The notes: a model not told the origin generated them from the letters alone. Shown: positions 54,601 to 62,606, counted from the first letter of the stretch. The stretch is DNA of 64,000 nt from Dehalococcoidia bacterium UBA5748 (GCA_002419135.1 DIFM01000026.1:1-64000), one strand, 5' to 3'. Made by a program: numbers and translations.

Positions 54601-54858
54601 GGAGAGATGGTCAGGGTATCTTTCACTGATGACGGTCCGGGTATATCCGGAGAGAATTTGAAGAAGCTATTCGACCCCTTTTTCACCACCAAGGAAGTGG
54701 GCAAGGGAACCGGTTTGGGCTTGAGTATTTGTCATGGTATAATTTCCCAGCACCGCGGGAACATCTATGCGGAAAGTGAATTGGGGAAAGGCGCTACATT
54801 TGCAGTGGAGCTCCCCATAAATCTGTCTGAAGAAACCGAAGGGGAAAATAATGAATAA
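48622..54858 (+). CDS. Giant REC-GAF-PAS multi-sensor histidine kinase
   Basis: A 2078-residue soluble kinase without membrane helices. Order: receiver (1-125, Asp in VVSDIQMPEMDG), GAF (about 175-330), PAS (about 361-470), GAF (about 484-640), GAF (about 650-810), then PAS domains near 830, 953, 1084, 1211, 1336, 1457, 1583 and 1718, each ending in a DITERK-like word, then HisKA with GIAHELNNP near 1857 and an HATPase ending around GTGLGLSICHG near 2029. Start chosen at ATG 48622 with GGGGGA upstream; an ATG at 48580 would add 14 residues ahead of it. It overlaps the next gene by eight bases. Confidence 0.93.
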   Translation: MKILIVEDNEDSRNLLSKQLRSYGHEVITANNGIEALEQALKDAPDIVVSDIQMPEMDGFQLCRQWKQNEKLKYIPVVFYTATYTSQEDEKFALNLGVNAFVRKPTDPGVLAKILSEIIEQAGAGLLPPPIVESLGQDEYLEEYNKRLVAKLQKKIEDLNLEISRRKKAESDIRRIGRMLRTISECNQLLVHATDEKELLESICDLVVRSEGFPLAWAGFAENDEDKTVRPVAFAGSVTEYLNNLKISWADNEFGKGPTGVAIRTGKHCIARYGTTDSDFARWHASAAKYGFNSSIALPLISEGITIGSLNIYSKDEDAFNEEQVKLLAELADDLAYGITALRKRHELDIATENLVRSEKKYSTLVEYSSDGIIIIQDGLIKFANRETTRMTGFTLNETIGKALADFVSPRYKEFVSERYTRRMAGEDVPSRYEVEINRKNGKAVPVEINAGIIEYDGKPADMALIRDITERKEAEQQVLRQRTILEAINRVFEDTLECETDEEVARSCLSVAEQLTGSEFGWIGEINKAGLLDTLAQSDPGWQACRIPGTTATKCIRNMDVRGVWGRVLKSRKALITNDPSTHPDSVGVPDGHPSLTSFLGVPLKDGAKTFGMIALANKPDGYTLLEQEAVEKLSVAMVELLRRKRADNSVRLHERHLQELVELYKMTEDRRKSISDYVSYTLESVQKSLQSRIAFIGTMNEDESIFTTLAWTKDTMKQCAIEKKPMRFSIAESGLWGEVVRQRRPIVINDYDAAEEYKKGYPEGHIPIKRFLSVPIFSSDRIVAVAAVANRDSEYNDSDVNVLTSLLHEMWNLTERKKDEEALKESEAKYRLLVENIPVGVAIMRGGKILFTNSQNEQISGYTIEELKSINPFDAIYEEDRAKVTEYAAMRVRGESVPGSYDIRIIHKDGSLRWLNRNVVRIDWLGEKALLIIDTDITERIKAEQAVQESEKKYHSLFTQSTEGIYVHDLDGNIVDVNEVACIQTEYTREELLQLNVFDLHPDCQPTANNPKPEIIELWKGWQTGQRFYYEGEHRRKNGNVYPTEISTGVIEYGNNKYILAIVKDITERKEAAESLRKERESARRILDTAQAIILTLDSKGKIVHFNPYTTAISGYTIDEVRGKDWFETFLPQRNRQQTRAMFNKALETVKPASNVDIIVTKAGEERFIDWYFISIKDNGGETLGVLSTGQDVTERRKAEEEVLASETRYRRLFEAAKDGILIVNAETGLIFDVNPFLINLLGLTKEDFIGKELWEIGIFKDIVANKANFEELRQKGRIRYEDLPLRTHDGRQVDVEFVSNVYEVDHSKVIQCNIRDITERKKAEEALKDEATRRRILLEQSRDGIVVLNQEGGVHEANKRFAEMLGYSNEEVLKLHAWDWEYMASQDRLVEMLRDVDEKGDQFETKHRRKDGSIYDVEISTNGAIFAGQKLIFCVCRDITERKNAQEELRESQHLFSTVANTSPALVWMSGTDKLCNWFNEPWLTFTGRTMEQEMGNGWTDGVHPDDLAGCLKTYVQAFDSRQEFSMEYRLRHHDGEYRWIIDKGTPRFDANGNFMGYIGSCLDITERKKAAEQMRKSEEKYRTLFETMRQGVIFWNENGKLISANAATEGILGLSMEQMLGKSPAEIFRKAIHENGSAFPKNKYPSCMALKSGNSAKDIIMGVFNFKEDRYRWIVINAMPLFKENENKPHQVYTTYSDITQIKQIERALIQSENNLRQLLDSWTTTFNSINNGICLLSLDGTVIRCNQAMNDILGKTDKEINGEKCFRLVHGTERRIKGCPHLKMIKSGHREAFEYMVGEKWFYTVVDPIFDGKGNISASVHIMEDITERKKTAERMIVTDRLASIGELSSGIAHELNNPLTSVIGLTQLLLEGGNIPEDISRDLQLVNSEARRAAKVVKNLLVFARRHPNEMQLSDVNQAVEKVLELREYEQKVSNIRVIRKLDPHLPRILMDYFQIQQVFLNIVVNAEFAMVEAHNKGTLIIKSERAGEMVRVSFTDDGPGISGENLKKLFDPFFTTKEVGKGTGLGLSICHGIISQHRGNIYAESELGKGATFAVELPINLSEETEGENNE

Positions 54859-55885
54859 AATCGATAACGGCGGCTGGACGATACTTGTAGTTGACGATGA
54901 ACCGGTTATCAGGCGTCTTCTGCGCCAGAAAATGATATCGCTGGGCTATGCCTGCTTTGAAGCTGATGGTTCACGGCAGGCTATGGAAAAGATGAATGAA
55001 AGCCCTGCTGATTTGGTGATTTTGGATATTATGATGCCGGGCGGTTCGGGAATGGAGCTGCTGCCGGAACTCAAAAAAGCCTATCCGGATGCTATAGTTA
55101 TTATGGCGACTGCCGTCGGCGATGCGGATACAGCTATCAAGTGCGTCAGACTGGGCGCCTACGACTATTTCACCAAGCCGTATAATCTTGACGAAGTGGC
55201 ATTGAGTGTAGAACGTGCACTGAATACGCGCCGGCTGGAACTGGAAGTGCTCGATTATCAGAATAATCTCGAAGAGAAGGTAAAAGTACAGGCAGACAAA
55301 ATCCGCACCTCTTTTATGAATGCCGTTACAGCACTGGCTTTGGCGCTGGATGCCAAGGATGGATATACCAGCGGGCATTCGGGGCGTGTTTCGGAAATTT
55401 CCGTGGTTATCGCAAAAGAACTGGGCATGCCGGATGGCAGTATTGAAAATATCCGACTGGCAGGTCTGATTCACGATATCGGAAAAATCGGTGTGAAAGA
55501 AGAGGTGTTGAATAAACCGGGCTTGCTGACACCTCAGGAATTCGAGTATATCAAGACGCATCCTGCAATCGGTGAGCGTATCTTAAAACCTATTGTGGAA
55601 GAACAGGAAATCCTCGATATAGTGCGCCTGCATCACGAGCGCTTTGACGGCAAAGGCTATCCCGATGGCTTAGCCGGTGAGCAGATTCCGACAGGTGCGG
55701 CTATTATGGCGCTGGCGGATGCCTATGACGCTATGACCAGCGACCGTCCATACCGCAAGTCGTTAGGGCATGCGGCAGCGGTTAGCGAGATTAAGAAGGG
55801 TTCCGGAACCCAGTTTTCTCCCGATGCGGTTGAAGCGTTTTTGAGGGTGGAAAATACTATTGCACCTAAAACAGTCAAACCCTGA
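54851..55885 (+). CDS. Response regulator with HD-GYP output (RpfG-like)
   Basis: A 344-residue protein: receiver domain (1-125; VVDDEPVIRRLL, phospho-Asp in LVILDIMMPGGSG), a coiled-coil linker (about 130-155), then an HD-GYP domain with HSGRVSEIS, HDIGKIGV and HHERFDGKGYPDGLAGEQIP. The full HD and GYP residues are intact, so hydrolysis of cyclic di-GMP is expected. It overlaps the giant kinase gene by eight bases, so it is the likely output of that kinase. Confidence 0.94.
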   Translation: MNKIDNGGWTILVVDDEPVIRRLLRQKMISLGYACFEADGSRQAMEKMNESPADLVILDIMMPGGSGMELLPELKKAYPDAIVIMATAVGDADTAIKCVRLGAYDYFTKPYNLDEVALSVERALNTRRLELEVLDYQNNLEEKVKVQADKIRTSFMNAVTALALALDAKDGYTSGHSGRVSEISVVIAKELGMPDGSIENIRLAGLIHDIGKIGVKEEVLNKPGLLTPQEFEYIKTHPAIGERILKPIVEEQEILDIVRLHHERFDGKGYPDGLAGEQIPTGAAIMALADAYDAMTSDRPYRKSLGHAAAVSEIKKGSGTQFSPDAVEAFLRVENTIAPKTVKP

Positions 55886-55951
55886 TTGGCACGTTTCACG
55901 CACGGATTATTGACATCGGGAACACATTTCCCCCAACCGGCTTTCAGAATG

Positions 55952-55957
55952 TATAAT
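55952..55957 (+). promoter_or_regulatory. -10 box next to the ABC-F start codon
   Basis: TATAAT ends five bases before the ATG at 55963, in the same GTATAATCTAGTA word as before cysE. The -35 region is weak. The transcript would be leaderless. Confidence 0.4.
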
Positions 55958-55962
55958 CTAGT

Positions 55963-57930
55963 ATGCTAAATATAAGTAATCTCTCCAAATCATTCGGTCT
56001 GCGCACTCTTTTTTCGGGTTTGTCACTGAGCGTGGGCGGGCGCGACCGCGTCGCTGTGCTCGGTCCTAACGGCTGCGGCAAAACGACTCTTTTCGAAATT
56101 ATAGCCGGCAACATCGCCCCCGATGAGGGTGTAATCACACGTCAAAGAGGAATGACCGTCGGGTATCTGAAACAGGATGTAGAGCCTTTTTCAAATAAAC
56201 TGTTACTTGAAGAAATTATAGGCAGCTGTGAAAAAACCGGAGCGTTGAAGGCGCGCATAGATGCCATAGTTCTTAAACTGGAGGGTACACTCGATGAGGC
56301 TGAAAAATCCTCCCTGCTGGATGAACTGGGTGATCTGCAGCACCGCTTCGAATTGCTCGGCGGAAACGATATCGAGCATCACGCAAAGGTAATACTGTGT
56401 GGCCTCGGTTTTTCCGAAAAAGATTTTTTACGCCCGTTGAACAGTTTAAGCGGCGGCTGGCTGATGCGCGCTTCTTTAGCCAGATTGCTTGCCATAAATC
56501 CCGACCTGCTGCTTTTGGATGAACCTACCAATCATCTCGACCTGGAATCATGTATCTGGTTCGAAAATTACCTGATGCGCTACGAGGGGGCGGTACTATT
56601 AACATCACATGACAGGTCATTTTTAAATAAGGTGACAAATAAAATACTGGCAATCGAAAACGGCAAGCCGGTGTGCTTTAACGGCAATTATAACGGCTAT
56701 ATAGAAATGCGGCAGAAAGAAGCGGAAAAACTGGAGGCGGCTGCCCAGCGGCAGGAAAAGAAAATTGCCAAGGAAATGGAGTTTATTGAACGCTTTCGCT
56801 ATAAGGCAACCAAGGCGCGGCAGGTGCAGAGTCGCCTAAAAATGCTGGCAAAGGTCGAGCGTATTGAAGTACCTCGTATGACGAAAAAAGTGAACTTCAG
56901 CTTTGCCGAACCGCAACCGGGAGGACGCGAGGTAACTACCCTTAAAAACATTCATAAGTCATACGGAGAAACAGCTGTCTATTCCGGAATCGAGCTGATA
57001 ATCGAGCGCGGTGATAAGATTGCGTTGGTAGGTCCGAACGGAGCCGGTAAAACCACCCTGTTAAAAATTCTTGCCGGAGTGCTGCCTTTCGAAAGAGGCG
57101 AAAGGGTGTTGGGTTATAAAGTAGAAACAGCTTATTATGCGCAGCATCAGCTGGAGCTTTTAAATCCGGCTAATGATTTGTTGTCCGAGCTGAGGCGTGT
57201 ATCTGCCGAGCCGTCCGACCGGCAGCTGCGCTCTCTTCTGGGAGCCTTCCTTTTTGTCGGTGACGATGTTTATAAAACTGTGTCTGTGCTTTCCGGCGGT
57301 GAAAAAGCGCGCCTTGCCATTGCCAAAATGCTGCTTAAACCGGCTAACTTCATACTGATGGATGAACCTACCAACCATCTCGATATCGCTTCGCGTGAAG
57401 TGCTTACCGATGCGCTGGAGGAATACAGTGGTACTTTGTGTTTCATTACACATGACCGCTTGTTGATTAACCAGGTAGCCAATAAGATAATCGAGGTTAA
57501 AAACGGCAATATCAAAATCTACCTGGGGGATTACGATTACTATACCGAAAAAAGGGCAGAAAACGAAGCAGCTCCCATCTTCTCTTCAGGCAGTAAACCA
57601 AAGTCTTCATCCGAAGATATAAAACAGCGTAAGCATAAGGAAGCAAGGTTGCGTAACGATTATTTCCGCAGGTCCAATCCTCTAAAAGACGAAATAGAAA
57701 AAACGGAGGAAGAAATATCGCGATTGGAAGAAGAGAAGGGTTACATCGAAGCGCTGTATGCCGATGAGACGAAATGTAACGACGGAGCAGCCATGGTAGA
57801 GGTAACAACCAGGCATCAACAGGTACTTGGGCGCATTAAGGCTCTGGAGGCGCGCTGGGAGCAGTTGAGCATGCAGGATGAAAAAATGAGGCAGGAACTG
57901 GCAGAAGCCCTGCGCTCTCTGAATGATTAA
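55963..57930 (+). CDS. ABC-F family ATPase
   Basis: A 655-residue soluble protein with two ABC domains, acting on ribosomes in translation or antibiotic relief. First domain: Walker [10 protein letters not shown], signature LSGGW, Walker [16 protein letters not shown] linker (about residues 245-310) rich in charged helices follows. Second domain: [32 protein letters not shown]. The C-terminal about 120 residues form a coiled coil, as in Uup/YdiF/YfmR-like members. No transmembrane part. No ribosome-binding site, consistent with a leaderless start. A resistance role cannot be told from a housekeeping one. Confidence 0.92.
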   Translation: MLNISNLSKSFGLRTLFSGLSLSVGGRDRVAVLGPNGCGKTTLFEIIAGNIAPDEGVITRQRGMTVGYLKQDVEPFSNKLLLEEIIGSCEKTGALKARIDAIVLKLEGTLDEAEKSSLLDELGDLQHRFELLGGNDIEHHAKVILCGLGFSEKDFLRPLNSLSGGWLMRASLARLLAINPDLLLLDEPTNHLDLESCIWFENYLMRYEGAVLLTSHDRSFLNKVTNKILAIENGKPVCFNGNYNGYIEMRQKEAEKLEAAAQRQEKKIAKEMEFIERFRYKATKARQVQSRLKMLAKVERIEVPRMTKKVNFSFAEPQPGGREVTTLKNIHKSYGETAVYSGIELIIERGDKIALVGPNGAGKTTLLKILAGVLPFERGERVLGYKVETAYYAQHQLELLNPANDLLSELRRVSAEPSDRQLRSLLGAFLFVGDDVYKTVSVLSGGEKARLAIAKMLLKPANFILMDEPTNHLDIASREVLTDALEEYSGTLCFITHDRLLINQVANKIIEVKNGNIKIYLGDYDYYTEKRAENEAAPIFSSGSKPKSSSEDIKQRKHKEARLRNDYFRRSNPLKDEIEKTEEEISRLEEEKGYIEALYADETKCNDGAAMVEVTTRHQQVLGRIKALEARWEQLSMQDEKMRQELAEALRSLND

Positions 57931-58071
57931 ACATATTTCTGACGTTATTATTTTTCGCCAATTTACTGAAACGACAATTTTTAGAATCGCCTATAATCTT
58001 CCTTGAAAAATATTTTTCTTGACGGGTATTGATTATCCGCAAGAGTTGTACTAATCTATTGTGTGAGAGAT

Positions 58072-58647
58072 ATGAGAAAGATAGTTTTGGCGTCCTCCTC
58101 CCCGCGCAGAAAAGAGCTGCTCGAGAAGTTCGGGCTCAGTTTTACGGTGGATGCGGGCTCATTTCGGGAGGACTTCTCCCGGGGAATGGAGCCGCATAAG
58201 CTGGCGAGGGAAATTTCTCTCGGTAAAGCCGATGCGGTTGCCCGGAAACACCCAGATGCCTTGATTATCGGGGCAGATACATTTATCATTCTTGCTAACC
58301 GGATAATCGGTAAGCCGCAAACGGAAGAAGAAGCCCGTGAGATGCTTCAGAATATCAGCGATAATTCACATTTGGTAATAACCGGTTTCACCGTTATCGA
58401 TACGGCATCCGGCAGAATCGTATCCCATTCGGTCGAAACAAAAGTACACATCCGGGAAATATCTGCGGAGGAAATCGAAGCCTATATAAAAACCGGTGAA
58501 CCGCTCGGGAAAGCGGGGGGCTACGCCATACAGGGTCTGGGAGCGTTATTTGTGGAAAAAATCGAGGGCGATTACTTCAATGTGGTGGGTCTTCCGATGT
58601 ATGCGCTTATGAATACTTTGAAGGAATTCGGTATTCAGGTATTATAA
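58072..58647 (+). CDS. maf: Maf-family nucleotide pyrophosphatase
   Basis: Hydrolyses non-canonical or selected NTPs (dTTP/UTP or modified pyrimidines in characterised members) to the monophosphate. Signature IVLASSSPRRKELLEKFG is at the N-terminus, with GADTFI and the late GKAGGYAIQGLGALFVEKIEGDYFNVVGLP. I prefer ATG 58072 (191 residues); a GTG at 58063 would add three. It is a single gene between the ABC-F ATPase and a repeat-bearing gap. Confidence 0.93.
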   Translation: MRKIVLASSSPRRKELLEKFGLSFTVDAGSFREDFSRGMEPHKLAREISLGKADAVARKHPDALIIGADTFIILANRIIGKPQTEEEAREMLQNISDNSHLVITGFTVIDTASGRIVSHSVETKVHIREISAEEIEAYIKTGEPLGKAGGYAIQGLGALFVEKIEGDYFNVVGLPMYALMNTLKEFGIQVL

Positions 58648-58766
58648 AGTCGCTCATATTATCTTTTGCTTTGGTGTTTTATACCCCGCCTCGGATTCTT
58701 CGTTTGTCCCTCACGAACTCAGAATGGCAGTTTAAGAAGGACTTCCCGCACTGGCAGGGGGAGAGA
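58648..58766. repeat. Interspersed-repeat remnant
   Basis: CGGATTCTTCG...CTCACGAACTCAGAATGGCAG at about 58694-58731 is a diverged copy of the CTCAGAATGACA family seen at about 3043-3079 and elsewhere. It lies between maf and the convergent Fic gene. Confidence 0.5.
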
Positions 58767-59900
58767 TTATCTGAACAGCTTCAAGTAGTCTTCGAAATTA
58801 AAGATACGATTGCGCTTGTCCCCCGTCATTTCAGTTAGAATCCCCACAGAAAGAAATGTCTGTGTCAGATCGTTGGATGCTTTTACGGAAAGACCTGTAA
58901 TCTGCTGGACATCCTTCACTGTAATTACCGGTTTGGAAAAAAGCGCTCGCAACAGGATACCTGCCTGCTTTGCCCGTTTACCCATAGCTAATATCTTGTC
59001 TTGTTCAATGCTATTTTTTAAATCGGTAATTTTATGAAGCGTCTCTATTCCGTTTTCGGCCGTTTGTATTACTCCTGTTAGAAAAAATTTTAGCCATTGT
59101 GCCATATCATTTTTTATACGTACCAGTTCTAATTTATCGTAATACAGGTTTTTATTCTTTTCAAAGAAATCCGACAGATACAGGAGCGGTTTCTCCAAAA
59201 CACCGGAACTGACCAAGTAAAGTGTAATCAATAATCGCCCCATTCTGCCGTTACCATCAAGAAACGGATGGATTGTTTCAAACTGATAGTGTGCTATGGC
59301 AATACGGATTAAATGGGGTATTTTTATATCGGTATTATGCAGGAATTTTTCAAGGTCTGCCAGTAATTCAGGAAGCTCTGTATGTACGGGCGGAACAAAA
59401 ACAGCATCATCAAGGCTGGCTCCGCCAATCCAATTTTGAGACATTCTGAATTCTCCCGGTGTTTTATTTTCACCTCGCCCACTGGAAAGTAATATTCGAT
59501 GGGTATTTCTGATCAGGCGATTAGAAATGGGCAGCTTTGATAACTGCTCTATGGCATCATTCATAGCTAATATATAATTATTGACCTCATGCCAGTCATC
59601 CCGCTTTTCGGGGGCAATTTCTCTTTCTTCGGCAATAGCTTCTTCTATATTGGTATGTGTGCCTTCTATACGGCTTGAAGTAACCGCTTCTTTTACGATA
59701 TGCATCTTAATAAACATATCCGTATCTGGGACGAAGCGTGAAAATGAGTTTAATTCCCCGAGTTTCAGTGAAGCTTTTTCAAGCATCTCATTTATAATCT
59801 CATCTTTCCAGACAAATGAATGGTTGATTTTCTCAGGTAGAAAATACTTGTAACGATTACCTTGCCGCCAGATTCCTGCGCTAAATTCAGAAATATCCAT
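58767..59900 (-). CDS. Fic-family AMP-transferase-like protein with winged helix
   Basis: A 377-residue Fic protein. An inhibitory-helix motif is in SSRIEGTHTNIEEA (about residues 75-88), the Fic core is HPFLDGNGRMGRLL near 210-223 with all catalytic residues, and the C-terminal about 90 residues look like a winged helix-turn-helix (VKDVQQITGLSVKASNDLTQTFLS). Such proteins AMPylate targets and may bind their own promoter. The promoter region has palindromic sites. Flanked by repeats and unconnected to neighbours. Confidence 0.9.
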   Translation of the reverse strand: MDISEFSAGIWRQGNRYKYFLPEKINHSFVWKDEIINEMLEKASLKLGELNSFSRFVPDTDMFIKMHIVKEAVTSSRIEGTHTNIEEAIAEEREIAPEKRDDWHEVNNYILAMNDAIEQLSKLPISNRLIRNTHRILLSSGRGENKTPGEFRMSQNWIGGASLDDAVFVPPVHTELPELLADLEKFLHNTDIKIPHLIRIAIAHYQFETIHPFLDGNGRMGRLLITLYLVSSGVLEKPLLYLSDFFEKNKNLYYDKLELVRIKNDMAQWLKFFLTGVIQTAENGIETLHKITDLKNSIEQDKILAMGKRAKQAGILLRALFSKPVITVKDVQQITGLSVKASNDLTQTFLSVGILTEMTGDKRNRIFNFEDYLKLFR

Positions 59901-59930
59901 TAATATCTTTCCCTACATTATGGTTTTCGC

Positions 59931-59986
59931 TAATTTACTATAAATAATTAAAGTAAATTATAAAGAAATGTAATTTACCTTGTCAA
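59931..59986 (-). promoter_or_regulatory. Fic promoter with three TAATTTAC sites
   Basis: On the reverse strand TTGACA (59981-59986) and TATAAT (59957-59962) are separated by 18 bases. TAATTTAC occurs at 59931-59938 and 59971-59978 and its complement GTAAATTA at 59953-59960, so the -10 and both flanks carry alternately oriented copies of one 8-bp site. Confidence 0.65.
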
Positions 59987-60000
59987 GAGGAGGAATCGCC

Positions 60001-60205
60001 GCATGGTTCGACCCAGACAAATCAAGAATCACTCTCCAGAATGACAGTTAAAGAGGGATTCCCATAAATATCGGTTTGTCCATAATCGTACTTTCAAAAA
60101 GTTTGTATACATCTATTGGCAAATGTATACAAACCGGCATACTTTGTACATTTATCTTGAAGTGATCTACTAAGTGATTACACTATTACAGGAGCGCAAT
60201 AACCT
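60001..60205. other. Gap between the Fic promoter and the flavoprotein gene
   Basis: No gene is supported. A repeat remnant (GGTTCGACCCAGAC...CCAGAATGACAG) is at about 60004-60049, followed by the long palindrome described separately. Confidence 0.5.
60101..60134. promoter_or_regulatory. Perfect 12-bp palindrome with 10-base spacer
   Basis: GTTTGTATACAT (60101-60112) and ATGTATACAAAC (60123-60134) are exact inverted copies. AT content and lack of a T-run make an operator more likely than a terminator. It lies between the Fic promoter and the end of the flavoprotein gene. Confidence 0.6.
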
Positions 60206-61537
60206 TCAAACAATTTCATTTACAAAAGAGGCGGCGCTTTCACCTGCCACATATCCCGTGGAGAAAGCGGCTTGCAAATTATACCCGCCGGTCTCGGCAT
60301 CGATATCCATCACCTCTCCGCAGAAATACAATCCTTTAATCAGTTTCGAACCCATCGTCCTGGGGTCTATTTCTTTCAATGAAACTCCTCCGGCGGTTAC
60401 CATTGCAGAGGAAAGCGGCAGGGTCGATTTTATATTAAAGCGCAGTGATTTTAACAGCATCAGCAGTCCTTCCTTTTCGGCAGCATTGATCTGGTTGCCG
60501 AATTTGTGCGGTTCGATATGCGACATTTTTACAAACGGCTCGATGAGCTTCTGCGGCAATAATTCTTTAAGAATATTGCGAAAGCTCCTTTTGCTGTAGG
60601 TATCGAAGTCGCGTTGCAGCCTTTCACCCAGTTCCTTGAAACTTAAAGCCGGTTTCAAATCTATCGCCACACTGACGGGACCTTTTTCCAGTGCTTCGGC
60701 AACAGATAAGCTCATCAGCAGCGTGATAGGGCCGCCGATGCCGAAATGGGTCATCATCATATCTCCCATACGGCTTTCGATAAGCGGCGGCTTGGGGCTT
60801 TTACCCGGAATGCCGCGCCCGCAGTCTTTTAGCGGTGCAGTCGATACGTCTATTTCCTGCGAAGCGCATTGATAAGCTGTCAGACGCACGTTTTTGAGCG
60901 TTACCCCCTGCATACTCTTTGCCAGCTCAATCTCTTCCACGACTAAAGGCACCAGCGCCGGCCGTAAGGGTATAATGGTATGATTCAGGGCAGCTGCCAG
61001 TCGGTAGCCATCGCCGCTGGAACCGGTCGCGGGATAGGATGCCCCTCCGGCAGCAATAATAACCGCCTTTGCCGGATACACTTGCATTTCTGTTTTTACT
61101 CCCGTTATTTGCCCGTCCACCGTGATAATTTCGGTTGCTTTAACGCCGGTTTGAATCTGAACCCCGTTTTTCGTAATATATTTCATCAGTGCGTTTACGA
61201 CATCCGCGGCATTATCGGATTGAGGGAAGATTCTGCCCCCGCGTTCAGTCTTGGTTTCCACTCCGTAACGTCTTAAGAGAGCCAGCAGGTCCTCTCTGAA
61301 AAATCTACTGAATGCATTGTAGAGGAATCTGCCGTTAGCTCCGAACATGGGGATAAACTCTTCAAGCTCTTTCGAATTGGATACGTTGCAGCGTGTCTTA
61401 CCGCTGATGAGGATTTTATTGCCGGGTGCGGCACTCTTTTCCAGTAAAAGAACATCTGCACCCGCTTCCGCCGCCCTGCCGGCTGCCAGCATACCGCCCG
61501 CTCCGGCGCCGATAACAATTATCCGGTTACTTTTCAT
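60206..61537 (-). CDS. HI0933-family FAD-dependent flavoprotein
   Basis: A 443-residue NAD(P)/FAD-dependent oxidoreductase of the HI0933/BaiN type. The N-terminal dinucleotide-binding loop is VIGAGAGGMLAAGRAAEAGADVLLLEKS, followed by GNKILISGKTRCNVSN, which is specific for this family, and the C-terminal GLYFCGEVMDIDAETGGYNLQAAFSTGYVAG. The function is unknown in most bacteria; BaiN acts on bile acids. It is a single gene with no partner, divergent from the zinc-ribbon protein gene. Confidence 0.9.
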   Translation of the reverse strand: MKSNRIIVIGAGAGGMLAAGRAAEAGADVLLLEKSAAPGNKILISGKTRCNVSNSKELEEFIPMFGANGRFLYNAFSRFFREDLLALLRRYGVETKTERGGRIFPQSDNAADVVNALMKYITKNGVQIQTGVKATEIITVDGQITGVKTEMQVYPAKAVIIAAGGASYPATGSSGDGYRLAAALNHTIIPLRPALVPLVVEEIELAKSMQGVTLKNVRLTAYQCASQEIDVSTAPLKDCGRGIPGKSPKPPLIESRMGDMMMTHFGIGGPITLLMSLSVAEALEKGPVSVAIDLKPALSFKELGERLQRDFDTYSKRSFRNILKELLPQKLIEPFVKMSHIEPHKFGNQINAAEKEGLLMLLKSLRFNIKSTLPLSSAMVTAGGVSLKEIDPRTMGSKLIKGLYFCGEVMDIDAETGGYNLQAAFSTGYVAGESAASFVNEIV

Positions 61538-61619
61538 AGGTATATTAGTGTACAGATTTTTTATCTTTATAACAAGAATCGACTGCCGGTTTGTTTTTTT
61601 ACCTGTTTTATATGTGGCT

Positions 61620-61648
61620 TTGTAATTATTATTGTATTAGTGTACAAT
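61620..61648 (+). promoter_or_regulatory. Promoter of the zinc-ribbon gene
   Basis: TTGTAA (61620-61625), 17 bases, TACAAT (61643-61648). The leader to the start codon is about 104 bases, long for such a small gene. Confidence 0.6.
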
Positions 61649-61758
61649 TAAGGAAGTTTAAGTTGAAGTTATTACAGGAATTCAGAATCATTGTATATTC
61701 TCATCCCCATTGGATGACTCAGACTCTGAACTAAAATATTAAGAGAGGAGGTCATTCA

Positions 61759-62055
61759 ATGAGTTTTCAGGACAAATCAATCCAGTGTTCCGATTGCGGT
61801 GCTACATTCACTTTCAGCGCAGAAGACCAGGAATTTTTCCAGTCAAAGGGTTATACAAATGAGCCCAAGCGTTGTCCTTCATGCCGTGCGGCAAGAAAGA
61901 CCGAACGTAACGGAAACGGCGGCGGCTATTCTTCGTCACGCCAGATGTTCCCGGTCACATGCAGCAGTTGCGGCAGAGCTACCGAGGTTCCTTTTCAACC
62001 GCGAGGCGACAAACCGGTCTATTGCAGCGATTGCTACAGAAAAGTAAGCCGCTAA
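61759..62055 (+). CDS. Double zinc-ribbon protein
   Basis: A 98-residue protein with two zinc ribbons: CSDCGATFTFSAEDQEFFQSKG ... CPSCRAARKTE (about residues 14-54) and CSSCGRATEVPF ... VYCSDCYRKVSR (about 73-96). A Gly/Ser-rich linker lies between. This is the family of small CxxC proteins abundant in Chloroflexota. A nucleic-acid-binding role is likely but unproven. GAGGAGGT precedes the ATG. It is followed by a strong terminator. Confidence 0.88.
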   Translation: MSFQDKSIQCSDCGATFTFSAEDQEFFQSKGYTNEPKRCPSCRAARKTERNGNGGGYSSSRQMFPVTCSSCGRATEVPFQPRGDKPVYCSDCYRKVSR

Positions 62056-62079
62056 ACTTATCGGTTTAAAAAAGAACTT

Positions 62080-62108
62080 AAAGACGGGCTGTAAAACAGC
62101 CCGTCTTT
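62080..62108 (+). terminator. Intrinsic terminator after the zinc-ribbon gene
   Basis: A 13-bp perfect stem, AAAGACGGGCTGT (62080-62092) with ACAGCCCGTCTTT (62096-62108) around a 3-base loop, then a T-rich stretch. Confidence 0.92.
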
Positions 62109-62145
62109 CGTTTTAAACGGCTAAAAGGTGACAAAAAGGAGCCCG

Positions 62146-62505
62146 ATGATGAGACGCAGATTAATGGATTCACCTCGCAGGTCAAACAGGATCAATTTAT
62201 ATGTGGGCAACCTGTCATCCACTGCTACCGAAATCGATTTGAAGCAGGTATTTTCGGCTTTCGGCCCGGTGATCGAGGTAAGCATAATGAACGATGAATA
62301 TATAGGCAGCGGCCAATCTCGAAGATATGCCTATATAAAGATGGAAGAAAGAACCCAGGGAGAAGCCGCCATACTCAATCTCAACGGCAAATCGTTAAGT
62401 AATCGTGTTATCGGTGTTATCGAAGCCCTGCCGCTTTCTCCCGTCAATGTCACTCCTCCCTGTAATAAATACAGACACAGAAGCTGGAGGGATAAAAAAG
62501 AATAA
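62146..62505 (+). CDS. RRM-domain RNA-binding protein
   Basis: A 119-residue protein with one RNA-recognition motif: RNP2 INLYVGNL (about residues 17-24) and RNP1-like RRYAYIKM (about 59-66), between them a helix ATEIDLKQVFSAFGPVIEV. Bacterial RRM proteins are typical of cyanobacteria and some anaerobes, often cold-induced. The N-terminus is Arg-rich. I chose ATG 62146, with AAAGGA just upstream; a GTG at 62128 would add six residues. It lies 37 bases after the terminator of the zinc-ribbon gene. Confidence 0.88.
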   Translation: MMRRRLMDSPRRSNRINLYVGNLSSTATEIDLKQVFSAFGPVIEVSIMNDEYIGSGQSRRYAYIKMEERTQGEAAILNLNGKSLSNRVIGVIEALPLSPVNVTPPCNKYRHRSWRDKKE

Positions 62506-62606
62506 TTTTTTATCCGGAAAAGTTCAGAAACATATTGGACTATTAGACCTGCTATCACTTTGTATAAGATAGTGTTATAATACCTGCCAGAGGTGGTAAT
62601 CATACG

